Source of the DNA: Spirochaetia bacterium UBA5550
GTDB taxonomy: Bacteria > Spirochaetota > UBA4802 > UBA5550
Direction of reading: 5' to 3'
DNA length: 7,702 bases
NCBI GenBank assembly: GCA_002425885.1
Contig: DINC01000156.1
Coordinates: forward strand, 1 to 7,702
The notes beneath the pieces are model-generated. The model saw only the letters and a list, made by a program, of their open reading frames with translations, did no database searches and was not told the origin of the DNA. Position 1 is the first letter of the stretch; each line of letters opens with the position of its first letter. Made by a program: the position numbers and the translations under genes. Shown here one piece after another: positions 6,933 to 7,702 of the stretch.

Positions 6933-7702
6933 TTATGCCGTAGCAGGCATCAGTGCTGACACCACTACATTTACTTTTATATTCTTTGAAATCTCATTAT
7001 ATGCAAGAACCGCCGGAGCCTGCACCTCGCGCTCAAGAAGCGCAAAAGTTACACTCCGTATCTGCGGAGATACCAGGAATACCGGTGTAAACCCCATTCT
7101 GCTTGCCCTCTGGTATGCTTCCAGAAGAGCATTGATAACAGCATTGTGAGTATCGGGATCCATACCAAGCACCCTCCCCTCAACAGGATCATCATGAATT
7201 GAACTGCGGATTACGCTTTCAATTTCCGGATCAACTGTTATTACGGAGAGCACATTATCTTCATTTGTAAATACTCCCGCTATCTGCCTTGCAAGCGCTC
7301 CCCTGACATATTCTGTGAGCATCCCAGTGTCAGTGGTAAAATCGTAATATGTTGCAAGGGTCTCCAGTATTGTGACCATGTTACGGATTGAAACACGCTC
7401 GCGAAGAAGATTCTGGAGGACTTTCTGAATCTCTCCATACTTCATTTTCTCTTCAATCTCTTTAACAACTGCCGGATAGTCACCCCTGATATTATCAATG
7501 AGCTTTTTAACCTCTTCCCTTCCGAGAATTTCGTCAGCATGGCGCCTGATGATCTCTGTCAGATGGGTGGCAATGATAGTGGGGCAGTCAACAACCGTGT
7601 ACCCCCTGCTCTCCGCCAGGTCTCTGTTATCCGGTTCAACCCAGATGGCATTCAGGTTAAACACAGGCTCGACAAATTCAACACCGCTGATTTTTTCAGA
7701 TA
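6933..7702 (-). CDS. flhA: FlhA, flagellar type III export gate protein, C-terminal part (5' end outside window)
   Basis: This is the C-terminal 255 residues of FlhA, the inner-membrane export gate that docks chaperone-substrate complexes for flagellar secretion. The frame is open to the window edge; a GTG at 7664 is an internal Val codon, because upstream codons continue the conserved family sequence (..GVEFVEPVFNLNAIWVEP). Hallmarks of the cytoplasmic FlhA_C domain are visible: PVFNLNAIWV, then GYTVVDCPTIIATHLTEII, the segment IQKVLQNLLRERVSIRN (highly conserved in FlhA and its SctV homologues), VRGALARQIA, and a terminal block with FLVSPQIRSVTFALLERE. The usual FlhA is about 690 to 710 residues, so the membrane domain and the start of the cytoplasmic domain lie beyond base 7702. 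It ends in TAA, 60 bases before flhF. Assignment to FlhA rather than a virulence-type SctV is supported by the adjacent flhF and flhG. Confidence 0.97.
   Translation of the reverse strand, partial: SEKISGVEFVEPVFNLNAIWVEPDNRDLAESRGYTVVDCPTIIATHLTEIIRRHADEILGREEVKKLIDNIRGDYPAVVKEIEEKMKYGEIQKVLQNLLRERVSIRNMVTILETLATYYDFTTDTGMLTEYVRGALARQIAGVFTNEDNVLSVITVDPEIESVIRSSIHDDPVEGRVLGMDPDTHNAVINALLEAYQRASRMGFTPVFLVSPQIRSVTFALLEREVQAPAVLAYNEISKNIKVNVVVSALMPATA

Noticed and set aside
7662..7664. GTG as the start of a separate 243-residue gene
   Set aside because: The frame is open upstream to the window edge and the upstream residues continue the conserved FlhA sequence, so this is an internal Val codon.

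Overview
The window is a single run of eight genes, all on the minus strand and read from the high-coordinate end to the low-coordinate end. It is the late part of a flagellar export, placement and sigma-factor cluster. In transcription order: the C-terminal third of flhA (cut by the window edge), flhF, flhG, a two-pass membrane protein of unknown function, the motility sigma factor fliA (WhiG type), a FapA/DUF342 protein with a Jag_N-like head, a small charged protein, and a membrane-anchored coiled-coil protein with a C-terminal helix-turn-helix-like segment. No tRNA, rRNA, CRISPR, insertion sequence or other mobile-element signature was seen.

The gene order flhA-flhF-flhG-(unknown)-fliA-fapA, with no chemotaxis genes between flhG and fliA, together with moderate to low GC by eye, best fits a spirochaete (Spirochaetota), probably a free-living or environmental Spirochaetia lineage. 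This is inferred from gene order and protein character, not from a search. The same core order interrupted by che genes and followed by swrB is the Bacillus arrangement, so a Firmicute is the main alternative. The Jag_N-FapA fusion and the membrane gene before fliA fit a spirochaete better.

Gaps between genes are short (60, 17, 65, 20, 1, 12 and 39 bases), so the block is probably one operon. fliA and fapA are separated by one base, which suggests translational coupling. FlhA is the export gate. FlhF (SRP-type GTPase) and FlhG (MinD-type ATPase with an N-terminal DQAxxLR motif) set flagellar position and number. FliA directs late flagellar transcription. FapA and the three uncharacterised proteins are likely assembly or regulatory accessories. 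No stretch over 300 bases lacks a gene. The 61 bases after the last stop codon carry no convincing terminator, so the operon may continue past base 1.

The most interesting point is the 173-residue membrane protein between flhG and fliA. Its extreme C-terminus resembles the FliG-binding tail of the MS-ring protein FliF, which suggests a second membrane-anchored partner for FliG. Next come the Jag_N-FapA fusion, and a last gene that resembles Bacillus SwrB in architecture and position.
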